From assembly GCF_000160535.1 (NCBI RefSeq), contig NZ_GG704783.1, positions 54,989-88,546 on the forward strand: DNA of 33,558 nt, in the 5' to 3' direction. The position numbers were made by a program, and so were the translations under genes. The notes below the pieces were generated by a model, which was not told the DNA's origin, searched no databases, and saw nothing but the letters and a program-made list of their open reading frames with translations. This DNA comes from Hallella bergensis DSM 17361. Lineage in GTDB: Bacteria > Bacteroidota > Bacteroidia > Bacteroidales > Bacteroidaceae. Below, one piece after another: positions 7,439 through 14,349 of this stretch; position 1 is the stretch's first letter, and every line of letters begins with the position of its first letter.

Positions 7439-9601
7439 ATGAAGAAACTATTCTGCGTGGCAATCCTGATGTGTGTGGTATCTGCCGTAATGGCTTCGCC
7501 GGTGCGCCGCGGACAATGGCAGACGGTGACGCTCAGCGATGGCAGCAGCGTGAGAGTGGAGGCGCGGGGCGACGAGACCCTGCTCTACTGGCAGGCCGTA
7601 GACGGCCGATGCTATGTGAAGGATGCCCATACGGAGCTCTATCGTGAGGCGTCGTTGGAATTGTTGCGACGGCAGACTGCTGGGGCGGCAACACGAGCGT
7701 CAGGCATGAGGAAGGTGCGCGCACGGACACTGAAGAGTAATGCGATGCGAAGCAATCGGCTGAATGGCAGCAAGCATGGGCTTGTGATTATGGTTGATTT
7801 TAGTGGCAAGACCTTCAGTATGTCGAATCCCGGCAGTTATTACAGCAATTTTTTCAACGCAAAAGACTACCATGAAAATGGTTTCAATGGCAGTGTGCAC
7901 GATTATTTCTATGCGCAGAGCCATGGAAAGTTCGACATCACGTTCGACGTGGTTGGGCCGGTCACCATGCCGCGTCCCTATTCCTATTATGGCCGCAACG
8001 ATGACGACATGGTGGGCGAGATGGTACACGATGCCTGTCTGGCCGTGGATGGTGAGGTCGACTTTTCCAAATACGACTGGGATGGCGACGGAGAGGCTGA
8101 CGCGGTGTATATCGTCTATGCCGGCTATGGGCAGGCTGACCACAGCGACAATGATAACTATATCTGGCCACACATGCACTTTCTCAGTGCCTATTCCTAT
8201 TATGAGAACACGGTGCTGAAACTCGACGGCACCGTGGTCGATGCCTATGCCTGTTCCAACGAGATGGACAGCAACCAGGAACTCAATGGCATAGGTACGG
8301 TTTGTCACGAGCTATCGCACTGCCTGGGGTTGCCCGACCTCTACGACACCGGCGGAACGGGGAATTTTGGCATGGGCTCCTGGGACCTGATGGACTATGG
8401 ATGCAACAACGACGACGGGCGAACGCCCTGTGCCTACACGGGATACGAGAAGATGACCCTGGGGTGGAGCATGCCTGTCGAGCTCAGCGGGTCGGTTGCG
8501 GTGACCGACATGCAAGCCGTGAGTACGAAGGGCAGCAGTTATGTGGTCTACAATCCGGCCAGGCGGTCGGAGTTCTGCGTGCTTGACAATCGGCAGTTCG
8601 AGGGCTTTGATTCAGCTCTGCCCGGGCATGGTCTGATGGTGACGCATGTGGACTATGATGAGAAAATATGGAACTACAACATCGTGAATGCCACGGGATA
8701 CGACCCGCAATCGCATATTGACAACACCCACCAGCGTGTCACCATCTATCATGCCGACAACGATGCTGGCATCGACACGGAGCCGGGTGACCTCTATCCC
8801 TATGGCGACAACGACAGTCTGACGGGTCGTTCGAAGCCATTCGTTCGATGGTATCAAGCCGGGCAAGCCGGCAATACTGGCCCAGGCTTCGGAATTTTCG
8901 ACATCAAGGAGAATGACGACGGCACGATGTCGTTCAACTTCAGGGCAGTCAACGTGTCAGGTTCCGACCCAGAGATGCCTTCTCCCAGTGGTGACGGAGT
9001 GTTGCTGCGTGAGACATTCGACGGATGCTCGGGGTCCGGCGGCAATGACGGACGATTCAGGGGGAGCATAGCCTCGGCGGCTATGCGGGCCGATTTGAAC
9101 GGCTGGGAATATACCGTGGCGTATGGAGGCGACCGCTGTGCACGTTTTGGCAAATCATCTGCCGGTACGGGCATTGTCACCTCCCCGTGGTTCAGACTTC
9201 CCGGCGACACCCTGACACTGACCTTCAAGGCTGCAGGATGGGATGCGCAAGGCGATGGCACCGGACTGATCGTGTCGCTTAATGGTGACGAGGCTCGGTT
9301 CGTGGAAAGTGGAAACTCGGATGTGAGTCTCACGATGACCAAGGGGAAATGGACGGAGTACACGTTGAAAATTGTGGGTAACGGCAGTGTGAGTATCACT
9401 TTTGAGCCGAACAGACGGTTCTTCCTCGACGAGGTGGTCGTCGCGAAAATGATATCCGCCGGAATTGCGGAGCTCGAAAGCAAGACCGCGAAGGTTCGCA
9501 CGGGACGAATCTACACCATCGACGGAAAATTCGTAGGCACTGATTTCCACGTGCTGCCACGAGGTGTGTATATCGTGGATGGGCAGAAGTTTGTGAAATA
9601 A
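7439..9601 (+). CDS. Secreted M6 family zinc metalloprotease (immune inhibitor A-like)
   Basis: Exported protease expected to cut host or dietary proteins. Signal peptide (MKKLFCVAILMCVVSAVMA) is followed by a prodomain-like stretch (QTVTLSDGSSVRVEARGDETLLYW). The catalytic zinc motif is HELSH (residues 290-294) followed by GLPDLYD and the Met-turn region GMGSWDLMDYG, the usual order in family M6. Residues of about 520-670 look like a jelly-roll accessory domain (LLRETFDG ... FFLDEVVV). The last ~45 residues (IYTIDGKFVG ... LPRGVYIVDGQKFVK) resemble the C-terminal sorting tail seen on many Prevotella secreted proteins, suggesting type IX export; that is inference. GC content is visibly higher than in susCD. 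Own promoter at 7363-7393. Confidence 0.9.
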   Translation: MKKLFCVAILMCVVSAVMASPVRRGQWQTVTLSDGSSVRVEARGDETLLYWQAVDGRCYVKDAHTELYREASLELLRRQTAGAATRASGMRKVRARTLKSNAMRSNRLNGSKHGLVIMVDFSGKTFSMSNPGSYYSNFFNAKDYHENGFNGSVHDYFYAQSHGKFDITFDVVGPVTMPRPYSYYGRNDDDMVGEMVHDACLAVDGEVDFSKYDWDGDGEADAVYIVYAGYGQADHSDNDNYIWPHMHFLSAYSYYENTVLKLDGTVVDAYACSNEMDSNQELNGIGTVCHELSHCLGLPDLYDTGGTGNFGMGSWDLMDYGCNNDDGRTPCAYTGYEKMTLGWSMPVELSGSVAVTDMQAVSTKGSSYVVYNPARRSEFCVLDNRQFEGFDSALPGHGLMVTHVDYDEKIWNYNIVNATGYDPQSHIDNTHQRVTIYHADNDAGIDTEPGDLYPYGDNDSLTGRSKPFVRWYQAGQAGNTGPGFGIFDIKENDDGTMSFNFRAVNVSGSDPEMPSPSGDGVLLRETFDGCSGSGGNDGRFRGSIASAAMRADLNGWEYTVAYGGDRCARFGKSSAGTGIVTSPWFRLPGDTLTLTFKAAGWDAQGDGTGLIVSLNGDEARFVESGNSDVSLTMTKGKWTEYTLKIVGNGSVSITFEPNRRFFLDEVVVAKMISAGIAELESKTAKVRTGRIYTIDGKFVGTDFHVLPRGVYIVDGQKFVK

Positions 9602-9675
9602 AAACAGCATTGGTGAGACATGATTTGTCTATTGTATGTATGCTCACGCTGTAACAACTCTTATATCAGAAACGT

Positions 9676-10902
9676 ATGACCAATCAGGCGATAAGCAACT
9701 TTATCCGAGAGCATCGCGAAGACGATGTGAGACAGTTGGCGCTGAGTGGAGGCAGAAACCCGGATGTGGATTTGTCCTATGCGCTTGACCAGATTCAGGG
9801 GTGGCAGACGGCCCGCAAGAAATTACCCTTATGGGCTGCCCATGAAGAAGTTGTGTATCCGCCTCATCTCAATATGGAACAATGCAGTTCGGAGCAGACG
9901 GCATCCTACAAACAACAGATTGTGCGACGTCTGTTGGGAGATGCGCTGGCTTCGGCCGTGTTGATAGACCTCACCGGCGGGTTTGGCGTCGATTTCTTTT
10001 ACCTTTCAGACGGCTTCTCCCGTTCGATCTATGTGGAGCGCGATGCAGAACTCTGTGAGGTTGTTCGCCACAACTTGAATGTGCTCGGACGACAGCAGGC
10101 TGAGGTGTGGTGTCGTGACAGTGAGACGGTCCTCGATAGTCTTCCGGTGGGGAAGGACAGGAGCGTCTCGACAGTTGTTTTTCTCGACCCGGCACGTCGT
10201 GGCTCACATGGGCAGAGGGTGTTCGGCTTGCAAGACTGTGAACCCGACGTGACGGTTCTGCGTCAGCGTCTCCTCGACATATCCGATGTGCTGCTGCTGA
10301 AACTCTCTCCCATGCTCGATTGGCACGAAGCCCTGCACCAGCTGTGTCCCGGAGGCAGGGGGGGCGAGGTGCACATGGTGTCGGTGGGAAACGAGTGTAA
10401 GGAGTTGGTGCTGGTCATAACGGGGCGTGACACTCCTTTGCGGGTGTTTTGTGTCAATGACAACGAGCAATTTGTCTTTATGCCACAGGAGTCGGTTGCC
10501 CCTACGATTCACGAGTTTGCCGGGCTTTCGCCTGAAGCTGTCGGCAAATGGCTGATGGTGCCCAATGCCAGTGTCATGAAGGCCGGCTGTTTTGATGAGT
10601 TGTCAGCCCATTTCGATGTTCTGCCCATTGCCCCCAACTCCCACCTTTTCCTCTCACGCAACCACATTCCCGACTTCCCGGGTCGTATTTTCCGCATCGC
10701 CGCCGTGTCTTCTTTCAACAAAAAAGCCCTCAAGGCGACTCTCGCCGATATAGACCGGGCCAATATCGCCATCCGCAACTTCCCCCTCTCTGTAGCCGAG
10801 CTCCGCCGTCGCCTCAAGTTGAAAGATGGTGGCAGCCATTATCTTTTTGCCACAACCGACGCAAACAACGACAAATGGCTCGTTGTCACCCAAAAAGCGT
10901 AA
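9676..10902 (+). CDS. Class I SAM-dependent methyltransferase with THUMP-like C-terminal domain
   Basis: Predicted cytoplasmic RNA methyltransferase of a family typical of Bacteroidota. SAM-binding motif I is DLTGGFGVD (residues 98-106), preceded by an N-terminal helical region. The catalytic-type motif FLDPARR is at about 169-175, as in RNA methyltransferases of this group. The C-terminal part (RIFRIAAVSSFNKKALKATLADIDRANIAIRNFPLSVAELRRRLKLKDGG) matches the THUMP-like domain in sequence style. The RNA target is not known to me. It lies 74 nt after the protease gene and may be cotranscribed. Downstream is a 94-bp hairpin. Confidence 0.85.
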   Translation: MTNQAISNFIREHREDDVRQLALSGGRNPDVDLSYALDQIQGWQTARKKLPLWAAHEEVVYPPHLNMEQCSSEQTASYKQQIVRRLLGDALASAVLIDLTGGFGVDFFYLSDGFSRSIYVERDAELCEVVRHNLNVLGRQQAEVWCRDSETVLDSLPVGKDRSVSTVVFLDPARRGSHGQRVFGLQDCEPDVTVLRQRLLDISDVLLLKLSPMLDWHEALHQLCPGGRGGEVHMVSVGNECKELVLVITGRDTPLRVFCVNDNEQFVFMPQESVAPTIHEFAGLSPEAVGKWLMVPNASVMKAGCFDELSAHFDVLPIAPNSHLFLSRNHIPDFPGRIFRIAAVSSFNKKALKATLADIDRANIAIRNFPLSVAELRRRLKLKDGGSHYLFATTDANNDKWLVVTQKA

Positions 10903-10949
10903 CTGAATTATTTTTGCATCGACTTTCCACGACTTCACACGACTTGATA

Positions 10950-11043
10950 TTATTACTGTCCGCTAAACATAAAAATTACCACTCCAACTCCTATGTATCA
11001 ATGAGCTGGAGTGGAAATTTTTATGTTTAGTGGACAGTAATAA
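10950..11043. repeat. 94-bp near-perfect hairpin, MITE-like or terminator
   Basis: TTATTACTGTCC at 10950-10961 is the exact reverse complement of 11032-11043. The complementarity continues inward (CTAAACATAAAAATT with AATTTTTATGTTTAG; CCACTCCA with TGGAGTGG; CTC with GAG) with three mismatches, closing on a 12-nt loop. About 41 paired positions are far more than a terminator needs. The ACTGTCC-type ends suggest terminal inverted repeats of a miniature inverted-repeat element. Outside it, 11044-11160 holds no gene. Confidence 0.55.
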
Positions 11044-11163
11044 AGAACAAATTATTCCCCAGGAAAGTTCTGCTGAGCTATAATATTCCGTGAGCTCTAA
11101 AATGTCACATAGAGTTCCATGTGATCGCTTTTGTTATAAAAAGGTCATCAGAAGGCCACCGTA

Positions 11164-11198
11164 AAAGAAAAGCACCCGCAAAATTTTTGCAAGTGCTT
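11164..11198 (-). terminator. Intrinsic terminator of the host tRNA
   Basis: On the minus strand AAGCAC pairs with GTGCTT around an inner GCAAAA/TTTTGC stem, followed by a T-rich tail (TTTTCTTTTAC). It lies directly downstream of the tRNA 3' fragment, where a tRNA terminator belongs. Confidence 0.75.
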
Positions 11199-11207
11199 GA
11201 TTTCCAG

Positions 11208-11254
11208 TGTGGACCAGCCTGGGCTTGAACCAGGGACCTCCAGATTATGAGTCT
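11208..11254 (-). other. Prophage attachment site: 3' half of a tRNA(CAU)
   Basis: Minus strand shows an anticodon loop CTCATAA (anticodon CAU), a complete T-arm CCTGG-TTCAAGC-CCAGG and the acceptor 3' strand CTGGTCC with discriminator A, but no D-arm or acceptor 5' strand. Such a truncated tRNA 3' half is what tyrosine-recombinase integration leaves at one prophage end. The sequence upstream of the anticodon loop (11255 onward) no longer pairs, so the crossover lies near here. The intact tRNA should stand at the far prophage junction, outside the window. 11255-11336 shows no gene. Confidence 0.75.
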
Positions 11255-11336
11255 TCAGTTCTTGTGTATATATATGCTTTGTGTACAGCAAGTTATGACT
11301 TTGTTATTTGTTTTTCAGTCATTATTCAGTCAATGA

Positions 11337-11984
11337 TTACACGAGCCTCCCATGGAACGTCACCCGATATATCGCAACTATTTCCGATTTTTCAATCTTG
11401 AACTTTGGATAGTTCGGAGATATGCACCATAGAATTTCATCATCGCTGTCGTCTACAGACAGGTGCTTAATCATTCGGTCGTCGCGCGTGATAATCATGT
11501 ATGTCTTATCAGGATCAAGCCTTTCCCATCTGTCTACCTCTATTATGGATATGAAATCTCCGGGTTTGATATCTGGCTCCATGGAGCACCCTACGACAGG
11601 GAACGCCCCTATTGATGACGGCATCCCAGGTAGGTTTATCCACCCTGTAGGCTCCATGTTGTTAAGAATGGTTGCAAGATCTTGCTGTCCCGCACTCACG
11701 GGGAGGTCTCCATAGTATGGTACCGCTCCTCTTATTTTCTCGTTCGTAACGACTGGAACTTCTTTGTTTTCTTCGTCAATAAGCATGGAACCCTCGCCAG
11801 TGAGAAGCCAGTCTATATTCAAATCAGGGCATTGTTTCTTAATCTTTGACATAACCTTGCTTCCCATGTTATCGCTGGCATTTTTTACATACCCACGCCC
11901 TAATCCTGCATCTTTTTCAAATGCAGTTTGCCCTTTTCCTTTTTGTTTTAGGAAGAAGGCAAGCCTGTCACTTACGCTGTTCAT
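11337..11984 (-). CDS. CI-like phage repressor (XRE HTH + S24 peptidase)
   Basis: Maintains lysogeny by binding early operators and is inactivated by RecA-stimulated self-cleavage. Residues 1-65 form a divergent XRE-type helix-turn-helix (SDRLAFFLKQKGKGQTAFEKD ... NIDWLLTGEG). Self-cleavage should occur at Ala98-Gly99 in PVSAGQQD. The S24 catalytic pair is Ser134 (GCSMEPDIKPGD) and Lys173 (RMIKHL). Length of 215 aa is standard. It is the first phage gene beside the att site and is transcribed away from the operator block at 12005-12059, the classic divergent repressor/early promoter layout. The same operators recur at 14883-14937, so it probably controls both promoters. Confidence 0.92.
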   Translation of the reverse strand: MNSVSDRLAFFLKQKGKGQTAFEKDAGLGRGYVKNASDNMGSKVMSKIKKQCPDLNIDWLLTGEGSMLIDEENKEVPVVTNEKIRGAVPYYGDLPVSAGQQDLATILNNMEPTGWINLPGMPSSIGAFPVVGCSMEPDIKPGDFISIIEVDRWERLDPDKTYMIITRDDRMIKHLSVDDSDDEILWCISPNYPKFKIEKSEIVAIYRVTFHGRLV

Positions 11985-12004
11985 AATATAATAACTGTTA
12001 AAAA

Positions 12005-12059
12005 GTTGAACATAATCAGTACTTTATTTGTCTTACTGAATAAAATCAGTATCTTTGCA
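12005..12059 (+). promoter_or_regulatory. Early promoter with repressor operators, copy 1
   Basis: Promoter: TTTG at 12027-12030, 19 nt, TATCTTTG at 12050-12057. Operator ACTGAATAAAATCAGT (12035-12050; half sites ACTGA/TCAGT six bases apart) fills the spacer and touches the -7 box. A weaker operator, GTTGAACATAATCAGT, is at 12005-12020, 30 bp (about three helical turns) upstream. 12013-12059 is repeated with one mismatch at 14891-14937. Confidence 0.8.
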
Positions 12060-12082
12060 TCGCATTTGGTCAAGAGATGCGA
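12060..12082 (+). other. 5'-end hairpin of the first early transcript
   Basis: TCGCAT and ATGCGA (12060-12065, 12077-12082) can pair directly at the expected start of transcription. The second copy of the promoter is likewise followed at once by a hairpin (14938-14980), though its sequence differs. Confidence 0.4.
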
Positions 12083-12126
12083 ATGACATTGCTAAATTTT
12101 CCCTCATAGGGAGTTTAGATAACTCA

Positions 12127-12166
12127 CCTCTGCAAGGCTTGACCACTTGCGGAGGTTTTTTGTTTT
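12127..12166 (+). terminator. Leader terminator 70 nt after the early promoter
   Basis: CCTCTGCAAG pairs with CTTGCGGAGG (10 bp, one G-U), loop GCTTGACCA, then TTTTTTGTTTT. This is a textbook intrinsic terminator placed between the promoter (-7 box 12050-12057) and the first gene (12469). Transcription must either stop here, giving a ~100-nt RNA, or be antiterminated. Confidence 0.8.
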
Positions 12167-12169
12167 ATA

Positions 12170-12468
12170 TACAACCGACCTCGATTCCGTACCTCCTGAC
12201 CACAGCCGCCTTGGTACGGTCTTATCCCGCAAAGGACAGCAAGCGGAAGCGCAGGATTTGAGTGGGGATGCGCGCAAGACTACGGCAATGTAGGAATGCC
12301 CCACGTCATTTGCAAGATTGCCCCTTGCAGGTGGGCGAAAACTGCTGACGACAACACTCGGTAGAGTTCGGGCAAGAATCCCCTCCCGTTTACGGGTAAG
12401 GGTGGATTCTGCTCTCCAGCCTCCTCTTCCACTGGTAGTTTACTATTAATTATTAAATTTATATTATT
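12170..12468 (+). other. Structured non-coding leader
   Basis: No convincing gene. Nested hairpin 12298-12336: GCCC(C)AC with GTGGGC around TGCAAG/CTTGCA. Hairpin 12375-12410: AGAATCC/GGATTCT around CCCG/CGGG. The CCCCAC at 12299-12304 can alternatively pair with GTGGGG at 12262-12267, so two folds exclude each other. Possible antitermination site or regulatory RNA; family not recognised. Confidence 0.4.
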
Positions 12469-12684
12469 ATGAAAAGTTCAATTACAATTAACACAGATGA
12501 CAGTGAAAATGCTATGTTCTCAATTTGTATCGAAGACATGCCCGTGAAGAATCTGAAGAATCTCAAAGAGCTTGGAATGAGTGTGGCAGAGGCGTTTGTG
12601 AACGCAATGGAGCTTCAGTCAGGTGGAAAATACCACGATGATGCTCGCGCCAAGATTATCCAAAGTCTTTTAGGTACTGAATGA
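12469..12684 (+). CDS. Small phage protein (71 aa), unknown
   Basis: First rightward frame after the early promoter and its structured leader. The product is small and soluble-looking; it starts MKSSITINTDD and contains NLKELGMSVAEAFVNAMELQ. No domain recognised. The 3' third overlaps the minus-strand frame 12615-12761. Being the first gene behind the repressed promoter, it may act early in the lytic decision, but nothing in the sequence shows how. Confidence 0.6.
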   Translation: MKSSITINTDDSENAMFSICIEDMPVKNLKNLKELGMSVAEAFVNAMELQSGGKYHDDARAKIIQSLLGTE

Positions 12685-12761
12685 AATGCTGTATATTCTA
12701 TTTGGGTTGATATTTCGAGCAAGTCTTCTGCTCTTTGTATAACCTCTTCTTTTTTCATTGT
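12615..12761 (-). CDS. Possible 48-aa protein, antisense overlap
   Basis: Reads MKKEEVIQRAEDLLEISTQ and then IEYTAFHSVPKRLW; the first 30 residues look like a genuine helical protein. Its last ~70 nt run opposite the preceding gene. A minus-strand -7 box TACCTTTG lies at 12792-12785, but the -33 is poorly placed. A 16-bp direct repeat (12765-12780, 12824-12839) brackets that box. Could be a small regulator or antitoxin, or chance. Confidence 0.35.
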   Translation of the reverse strand, partial: TMKKEEVIQRAEDLLEISTQIEYTAFHSVPKRLWIILARASSWYFPPD

Positions 12762-12764
12762 ATA

Positions 12765-12839
12765 AAAATTAGAATTAGACCATACAAAGGTACATAAAAT
12801 ATGCAAGGAATGTTCACAAATTGAAAATTAGAATTAGAC
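12765..12839. repeat. Pair of 16-bp direct repeats, operator-like
   Basis: AAAATTAGAATTAGAC occurs identically at 12765-12780 and 12824-12839, 59 bp apart. On the minus strand they flank a TACCTTFG-like -7 box (actual bases TACCTTTG, 12792-12785). One copy lies between that box and the start codon of 12615-12761, the other upstream of the promoter. This is the geometry of an operator pair. Confidence 0.45.
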
Positions 12840-12893
12840 GTTTTTTCTAAGTGTTCAATCCTTGCTTTTTTAGAAGTCGGTTGTATCAGTAAG

Positions 12894-12924
12894 TCAAAGA
12901 ACTCTTAAATATATTTTGTTATGA
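12894..12924 (+). repeat. 31-bp duplicated leader, copy 1
   Basis: This 31-bp stretch ends in the start codon of the gene at 12921 and differs by one base from 13515-13545, which ends in the start codon of the gene at 13542. The shared core is CTTAAATATATTTTGTTATG. It is probably a duplicated promoter-leader or ribosome-entry region. Confidence 0.6.
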
Positions 12925-13133
12925 TTATATATGATTGTAGTAAGTATCACAAAAGAAAGCTGCACAGCTTCATCAAAAGACTAATTGTAACAAGGAGCGA
13001 GTACGATAGGGATATCAACGGCATTTTCAATGATATTTCTCATTTGTACACGATAACGCACAGGCTCACCATTGCCGTTATGGTATTCTCGCTTATAGCA
13101 GGCTGGCTATTGCTTGAAAGACTGTTTTTATAG
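12921..13133 (+). CDS. Small single-pass membrane protein (70 aa)
   Basis: Starts MIIYDCSKYHKRKLHSFIKRL; a basic N-terminal half is followed by a hydrophobic segment LTIAVMVFSLIAGWLLLERLFL (residues ~48-70) at the C-terminal end, suggesting a tail-anchored protein. It shares an almost identical 31-bp leader with the gene at 13542. The last 41 bp overlap the 3' end of the convergent minus-strand gene. No family recognised. The location in the cassette between two repressor-controlled promoters suggests a lysogeny or exclusion function; that is inference. Confidence 0.55.
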   Translation: MIIYDCSKYHKRKLHSFIKRLIVTRSEYDRDINGIFNDISHLYTITHRLTIAVMVFSLIAGWLLLERLFL

Positions 13134-13512
13134 CATCCCTAACCTCATCAATATTGAGAATTGAAACGATTAATGCCATGCTCGCTATAATGTTTGCACG
13201 CTTTGCGGAATTGTCTTTGCGGTATGCCACATATCCACGTTTCATGCAGCGCATTCCACGCTCCGTTACCACAAACGGTTTTAAGGCACCTTGCGACCTA
13301 ATCAGCCTACGCTCCAACAAATCGTTTATAAGGTCATTAAAGAAACCAGCATCATTGGTAAATGCGTACAACCTCTTCCTCACCCTTCGATTTTTCCATC
13401 TTACGATGCGCTTTATCCTAATCGGGTATTTGCGCATACTTTCCAAAAGTATCATCCTTGCCTCTTCGGCATCTTCTTTGGGAAGATTGTACTTTGCCAA
13501 ATAATCAAACAT
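13093..13512 (-). CDS. Winged-helix-like protein with C-terminal hydrophobic segment
   Basis: 139 residues from ATG 13512 (an upstream TTG at 13518 is less likely). The middle (FFNDLINDLLERRLIRSQGALKPFVVTERGMRCMKRG) reads like a winged-helix DNA-binding fold. The C-terminal end (NIIASMALIVSILNI) is hydrophobic and could be membrane-associated. The N terminus (MFDYLAKYNLPKEDAEEARM) is helical. The 3' end overlaps the convergent gene 12921-13133 by 41 bp, and its start abuts the duplicated leader of 13542. No firm family. It may be a membrane-tethered regulator. Confidence 0.6.
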   Translation of the reverse strand: MFDYLAKYNLPKEDAEEARMILLESMRKYPIRIKRIVRWKNRRVRKRLYAFTNDAGFFNDLINDLLERRLIRSQGALKPFVVTERGMRCMKRGYVAYRKDNSAKRANIIASMALIVSILNIDEVRDAIKTVFQAIASLL

Positions 13513-13514
13513 TT

Positions 13515-13545
13515 TCAAAGAACGCTTAAATATATTTTGTTATGA
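13515..13545 (+). repeat. 31-bp duplicated leader, copy 2
   Basis: One mismatch to 12894-12924; ends in the start codon of the 56-aa gene at 13542. Confidence 0.6.
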
Positions 13546-13712
13546 AAGAACTATTTTACCAGTATAAAATCTTCCGAAGAATGCTGTTATTTAAAAAGAT
13601 ATACTTTTCTATTTTGAACAATCCAAACACACATGCAGAGGATGCGTTTAGCATTGCTTTTGAAGACTTTCTTAAAATATTGGAAATGTCATCGCAAAAG
13701 CACCATTTGTGA
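13542..13712 (+). CDS. Small phage protein (56 aa), unknown
   Basis: Starts MKELFYQYKIFRRML and ends EDFLKILEMSSQKHHL. Basic and aromatic-rich in the first half, acidic helical in the second. It shares its 31-bp leader with the gene at 12921, which is the best evidence that it is translated. The last 24 nt overlap the convergent minus-strand gene 13689-14075. No domain recognised. Confidence 0.5.
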   Translation: MKELFYQYKIFRRMLLFKKIYFSILNNPNTHAEDAFSIAFEDFLKILEMSSQKHHL

Positions 13713-14075
13713 CAGCGGAAAATGCTTGCCGTCTCTGCTTATGTATGGAGGTACTATTGTAATAGCAAACTCAACAGATGTAACCGTTTGAGACTGTGCC
13801 TCCTTTGCAGTTTCCTTACCTAATGAAACTTTGCCTAAGAAGACACCAATACCTGTCTTTCCGCCATTCGTAGAAACCTCCGTCAAACCAACATTAAACT
13901 TAACCGCTGTTGCAGGATAATCCTTTCCGTCATGCTTATACACTTCTGCATTACACGTTTTAACATCGAGCATTGGATTAATCAACGCTCCCATATCTGC
14001 ACACCTCTGCTGTGCATCTTTCACTCCCTCGCATATCTGCGTGAGTGTTTCGCTTACAAAATCTTTTAACTCCAT
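13689..14075 (-). CDS. Hypothetical protein (128 aa), trypco2-like style
   Basis: Starts MELKDFVSETLTQICEGVKDAQ at ATG 14075; an upstream start at 14099 adds only eight residues. The N-terminal amphipathic helix with GVKDAQ, a central strand-rich part (ATAVKFNVGLTEVS) and a late TSVEFAITIVPP are reminiscent of small Bacteroidota proteins loosely like the trypsin-co-occurring domain family; this is a weak impression, not an assignment. Soluble, no signal. Convergent with 13542 and divergent from the frame at 14089. Lies in the strand-alternating cassette and may be expressed in the lysogen. Confidence 0.6.
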   Translation of the reverse strand: MELKDFVSETLTQICEGVKDAQQRCADMGALINPMLDVKTCNAEVYKHDGKDYPATAVKFNVGLTEVSTNGGKTGIGVFLGKVSLGKETAKEAQSQTVTSVEFAITIVPPYISRDGKHFPLSQMVLLR

Positions 14076-14088
14076 AATACAATATGAT

Positions 14089-14349
14089 ATGTTGTTCAAA
14101 TCAATTTTTAAGAGAAAACGAAAAACAAAATCTATAGATACGCCATTGCGATCACAGGAGGAAATTAGTCCTGTAGAGGTGGATTTTGAGAGTTCTTTAA
14201 TTTTATTAAATATCGTAGCAGGTCATTTAGTAATGCAAGCGGGTATTCGTGACGCAAAGGCTTACATTGAAAAATGTCATTCCATAGAAGCTGAACGTCT
14301 TCGGCAGAAACGGAAGCACTCAAATCCTCTGCAAGATGCCGAACGGTAA
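14089..14349 (+). CDS. Possible 86-aa protein overlapping the minus-strand gene
   Basis: Reads MLFKSIFKRKRKTK, then ISPVEVDFESSLILLNIVAGHLV, then a helical, charged end. Composition is protein-like. However, 185 bp run antisense to the C-terminal end of the better-supported 14165-14824 gene, so one of the two may be shadow. The ATG lies 13 bp from the divergent start of 13689-14075. Confidence 0.3.
   Translation: MLFKSIFKRKRKTKSIDTPLRSQEEISPVEVDFESSLILLNIVAGHLVMQAGIRDAKAYIEKCHSIEAERLRQKRKHSNPLQDAER

Noticed and set aside
7700..8308. 202-codon minus-strand frame
   Set aside because: Shadow of the M6 protease gene; a GC-rich stretch makes long false frames.
9602..9675. Terminator between the protease and methyltransferase genes
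   Set aside because: Some complementarity (ACAGC/GCTGT, GTGAG/CTCAC) but no T-run; cotranscription is equally likely.
11207..11401. 64-codon plus-strand frame over the tRNA fragment
   Set aside because: Overlaps the tRNA 3' half and the end of the repressor gene; composition is not protein-like.
12055..12304. Frames over the early leader
   Set aside because: They read through the terminator and other hairpins; structure explains the region better.
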